Positions 14,645-16,124 of a DNA stretch of 16,124 bases are shown here, piece after piece; within the stretch, counting starts at the first letter, position 1; every line of letters begins with the position of its first letter. Below the pieces are notes generated by a model, which was not told the DNA's origin, made no database searches, and saw only the letters and a list, made by a program, of their open reading frames with translations. Origin of the DNA: JAOTYV01 sp041557595. GTDB lineage: Bacteria > Pseudomonadota > Alphaproteobacteria > UBA8366. Made by a program: the position numbers and the translations under genes. The DNA is taken from assembly GCA_041557595.1 (NCBI GenBank), contig JBFFGE010000104.1, forward strand, positions 1-16,124, given 5' to 3'.

Positions 14645-14706
14645 GGGAACCTAGATCAACGTGCCTTTAATTGGAATCAATTAAAGGCACGTTGATCTAG
14701 GTTCCC
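14645..14706. repeat. Perfect 62-bp palindrome (29-bp arms, 4-nt centre) in the glcB leader
   Basis: The arms 14645-14673 and 14678-14706 are exact reverse complements, without a single mismatch, around the centre GAAT. Each arm begins GGGAACCTAGATC on its outer side and has an AT-rich inner end (TTTAATTG). Neither strand has a U-run after the structure, so it is not an ordinary intrinsic terminator. As RNA it would be a 29-bp hairpin, a natural RNase III substrate; as DNA it could extrude a cruciform. It ends 56 bp before the glcB start codon. Confidence 0.95.
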
Positions 14707-14707
14707 T

Positions 14708-14750
14708 AAAGATAAAGCAGCTTGTGCGCGCCCAAATGGGCGCACGCTGC
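14708..14750 (-). terminator. Terminator-like bulged hairpin, minus strand
   Basis: GCAGC-GTGC-GCCC (14717-14733, with two 2-nt bulges) pairs with GGGC-GCAC-GCTGC (14738-14750) around the loop AAAT, a 13-bp stem in all. On the minus strand it is followed by TTTATCTTT (14716-14708), the right geometry for an intrinsic terminator of the protease gene, whose stop lies about 145 bp upstream. The large palindrome begins directly after it. Confidence 0.65.
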
Positions 14751-14894
14751 CCTAGCGAATTGCCGAAGACCTACCAAGGACGATATGGCCAGGATTCGGC
14801 TTCCGCCGCGATCGGCGCGCAACGACAGTCGCGGCGCCGATTGCCGTTGATTTTACAGCGTCTTGGCGATCGTTTCGTGCGGTCGGCCAGACCA

Positions 14895-15665
14895 TCACTG
14901 GACCGGCTGGCTTTCGCCCCCGGGCGGCAGCGAAGCGCGTTGTACGCCGCCGGCCATCAACTCACGGGCCAGCTCCAGCCCTTCTTGCCGGGGTAGTCCG
15001 GGGTTCATGCGCTGGTTGTACAGCAAGCGAATCGCCATGACGTCCCATTTGGTGTAGTCGCCGGCGCGCAGAGGCGATTCCCGCATGGCGAGAACCGATC
15101 GAATATGGCTCTTCTCCGACGGTCGCCAATGCGAATCGAAGCCGAGAACATGCATGACTTCGTGCTTGAGGCAATCCGTATAGCTGCGGCTCAGAATAAT
15201 GAACGCCGTATGCAGCGCTCCGCCAATCCCGTGCGTTTCGGTCTGGCACACGATATCTTCGGCCAGGAATTGCCGGGCGCTGTCGGCAGTCTCGATCAAC
15301 TTGATACGGATCACATTGCCGGTGGATATGTTCTGCGCCGGCCCCGATGAATGGCCGGTAATCACCCTGAAAGGCAATCCGGTCCACTTCGAGACCCTCG
15401 CAAAAGTCTTTTCCACCTGCGGCCGCATATGCCGGGCGCCGGGATCCAGGATTACCTTGACCGGTCCGGTCCATTTACGGATCCAGGCCGGGCGCCGGTT
15501 GAACGGTCCATAATCGGCCGTCAACGCCAGCGTATCGAAATACCCCAGGAAGAAGTCGCCCTGCTTCGCGGGCGGAGTCAGACGGGCGCTTTGCGCGGCA
15601 TCTCCGGACACCGACACATAAGCAATCAAGGCCGCAAACAGCAGGGAATATAAGCTTCGACGCAT
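14895..15665 (-). CDS. Secreted metzincin-like zinc metalloprotease, uncharacterised
   Basis: The 256-residue protein has an N-terminal signal peptide (about residues 1-24; hydrophobic LYSLLFAALIAYVSVS). The active-site helix is HEVMHVLGFDSH (168-179), where H168, E169 and H172 form HExxH. The pattern resembles HExxHxxGxxH of metzincins, but the third His (H179) is one residue late, with D177 or H179 as possible third ligand. Downstream, SVLAM (190-194) could be the Met-turn, and DYTKWDVMAIRLLYNQRMNPGL (203-224) matches the 'WD..A.R.LYD.R..PG' block I associate with bacterial predicted Zn-dependent proteases. C140 and C165 may pair. The start lacks a strong ribosome binding site. The gene lies 82 bp after coaD on the same strand and may be its own unit. 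Substrate unknown; action in the periplasm or outside the cell. Confidence 0.75.
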   Translation of the reverse strand: MRRSLYSLLFAALIAYVSVSGDAAQSARLTPPAKQGDFFLGYFDTLALTADYGPFNRRPAWIRKWTGPVKVILDPGARHMRPQVEKTFARVSKWTGLPFRVITGHSSGPAQNISTGNVIRIKLIETADSARQFLAEDIVCQTETHGIGGALHTAFIILSRSYTDCLKHEVMHVLGFDSHWRPSEKSHIRSVLAMRESPLRAGDYTKWDVMAIRLLYNQRMNPGLPRQEGLELARELMAGGVQRASLPPGGESQPVQ

Positions 15666-15747
15666 ACCCGATGGATCATTCTTTTATGACCAGCGGAAGC
15701 GCCAGCCTTGCGGCTGATTAAAGGCTTAAATTGTTAATTATTCCTTT

Positions 15748-16124
15748 TCAGGAGGTAAATTTATGCCGCACCATCTTCGCGACCTGAGCTGGCACGAATT
15801 GTGAGATATCGCCGCCAAGCTGCGCTATTTCCTTAACAAATCGGGATGAAATAAAATGATTCCGGTCCGATGCCATGAGGAATGCGGTCTCGATCTCGTC
15901 ATCCAGGCAGCGATTCATCGACGCCATCTGAAATTCATATTCGAAGTCCGAAACGGCGCGCAATCCGCGAACGATAACGTCGACGCCGTTGTCCTTGGAG
16001 AATTCGACCAACAAATTATCAAATGACTTCACCACCACCGAGACGCCCAATTTCGCCTCGTATATGGTCGCCTGGTCGCGGACCATCTGAACCCGCTCGT
16101 CGACGTTGAACATCGGCCCCTTGC
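15748..16124 (-). CDS. coaD: Phosphopantetheine adenylyltransferase, C-terminal part (cut by window end)
   Basis: CoaD transfers AMP from ATP to 4'-phosphopantetheine, the penultimate step of coenzyme A synthesis. The visible part carries the unmistakable blocks KGPMFNVDERVQMV, VDVIVRGLRAVSDFEYEFQM, ETAFLMAS and SSRFVKEIAQLGGDISQFVP. The frame stays open through the last base of the window, and the N-terminus with the nucleotide-binding HxGH motif lies outside, so about 125 of roughly 165 residues are seen. An internal ATG at 16113 is not the start, because KGP before it belongs to the conserved block. It ends in a TGA at 15748-15750. Confidence 0.97.
   Translation of the reverse strand, partial: KGPMFNVDERVQMVRDQATIYEAKLGVSVVVKSFDNLLVEFSKDNGVDVIVRGLRAVSDFEYEFQMASMNRCLDDEIETAFLMASDRNHFISSRFVKEIAQLGGDISQFVPAQVAKMVRHKFTS

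Larger units (their letters stand above)
14589..14894. other. 306-bp non-coding region between glcB and the protease gene
   Basis: No gene is convincing here. The stretch holds the glcB leader (14589-14644), the 62-bp palindrome (14645-14706), a terminator-like hairpin (14717-14750) and about 145 bp of 3' flank of the protease gene. In that flank ATCGGCGC (14811-14818) and GCGCCGAT (14834-14841) form a further 8-bp inverted repeat with a 15-nt spacer. The glcB promoter must lie within or overlap the palindrome region unless it is transcribed from the protease gene. Confidence 0.55.

Noticed and set aside
14811..14841. ATCGGCGC/GCGCCGAT repeat considered as a terminator of the protease gene
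   Set aside because: The 15-nt spacer and lack of a following U-run on the minus strand argue against it. The hairpin at 14717-14750 fits better.
14724..14996. 90-codon open frame on the plus strand after the glcB palindrome
   Set aside because: It begins inside the terminator-like hairpin, overlaps the 3' end of the protease gene and shows no family motif.
15690..15712. CAGCC/GGCTG hairpin between coaD and the protease gene
   Set aside because: The stem is only 5 bp, and neither strand has a U-run after it, so it is neither a convincing terminator nor a clear operator.
1..16124. CRISPR arrays, tRNA or rRNA genes, transposases, attachment sites, known defence genes
   Set aside because: None was seen. 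There are no regularly spaced direct repeats, no cloverleaf-like segments, and no transposase, integrase or restriction-type motifs in any supported protein.

Overview
The window looks like a chromosomal segment of a GC-rich alphaproteobacterium, probably near the Rhodospirillales. This is an inference: the clues are the VPLPA-type C-terminal sorting signal, the DehI-like and thiol-dioxygenase-like families, an oligopeptide-type binding protein typical of marine and soil Alphaproteobacteria, and overall codon use. No rRNA, tRNA, CRISPR array, insertion sequence or phage gene was seen. Both ends are cut: a probable AsmA-like C-terminus on the left and coaD on the right.

Positions 1-5663 hold what looks like a small-molecule catabolic locus built of two divergent transcription units. 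The minus-strand unit (2443 to 266) encodes a cysteine-dioxygenase-like cupin, a short-chain dehydrogenase and a DehI-family (2-haloacid dehalogenase-like) protein. The plus-strand unit (2560 to 5663) encodes two tandem paralogous cyclase-family hydrolases and a luciferase-like flavin or F420 monooxygenase/reductase. The 116-bp divergent promoter region holds a 9-bp inverted repeat that could be an operator. Positions 5733-8299 hold two minus-strand genes separated by a clear intrinsic terminator: a secreted VPLPA-CTERM protein and an oligopeptide-type ABC binding protein without its permease.

A 525-bp non-coding stretch follows. After it comes a tightly coupled pair (8825-10913): a large coiled-coil/multi-TM membrane protein of unknown function and a von Willebrand factor A-like lipoprotein with an apparent MIDAS. 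A terminator-like hairpin closes this pair.

Next are a CNT-family nucleoside transporter homologue with altered substrate-contact residues (11117-12403) and, convergent to it with only 7 bp between stop codons, malate synthase G (14588-12411, GTG start). The leader of malate synthase carries the most striking non-coding structure in the window: a perfect 62-bp palindrome (29-bp arms, 4-nt centre) abutting a second, terminator-like hairpin. The right end encodes a secreted metzincin-like zinc protease and the C-terminal part of phosphopantetheine adenylyltransferase.

The best candidates for something undescribed are the membrane-protein/vWA-lipoprotein pair, the divergent cyclase/thiol-dioxygenase catabolic locus, and the glcB leader palindrome. 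None can be proven novel from sequence alone.
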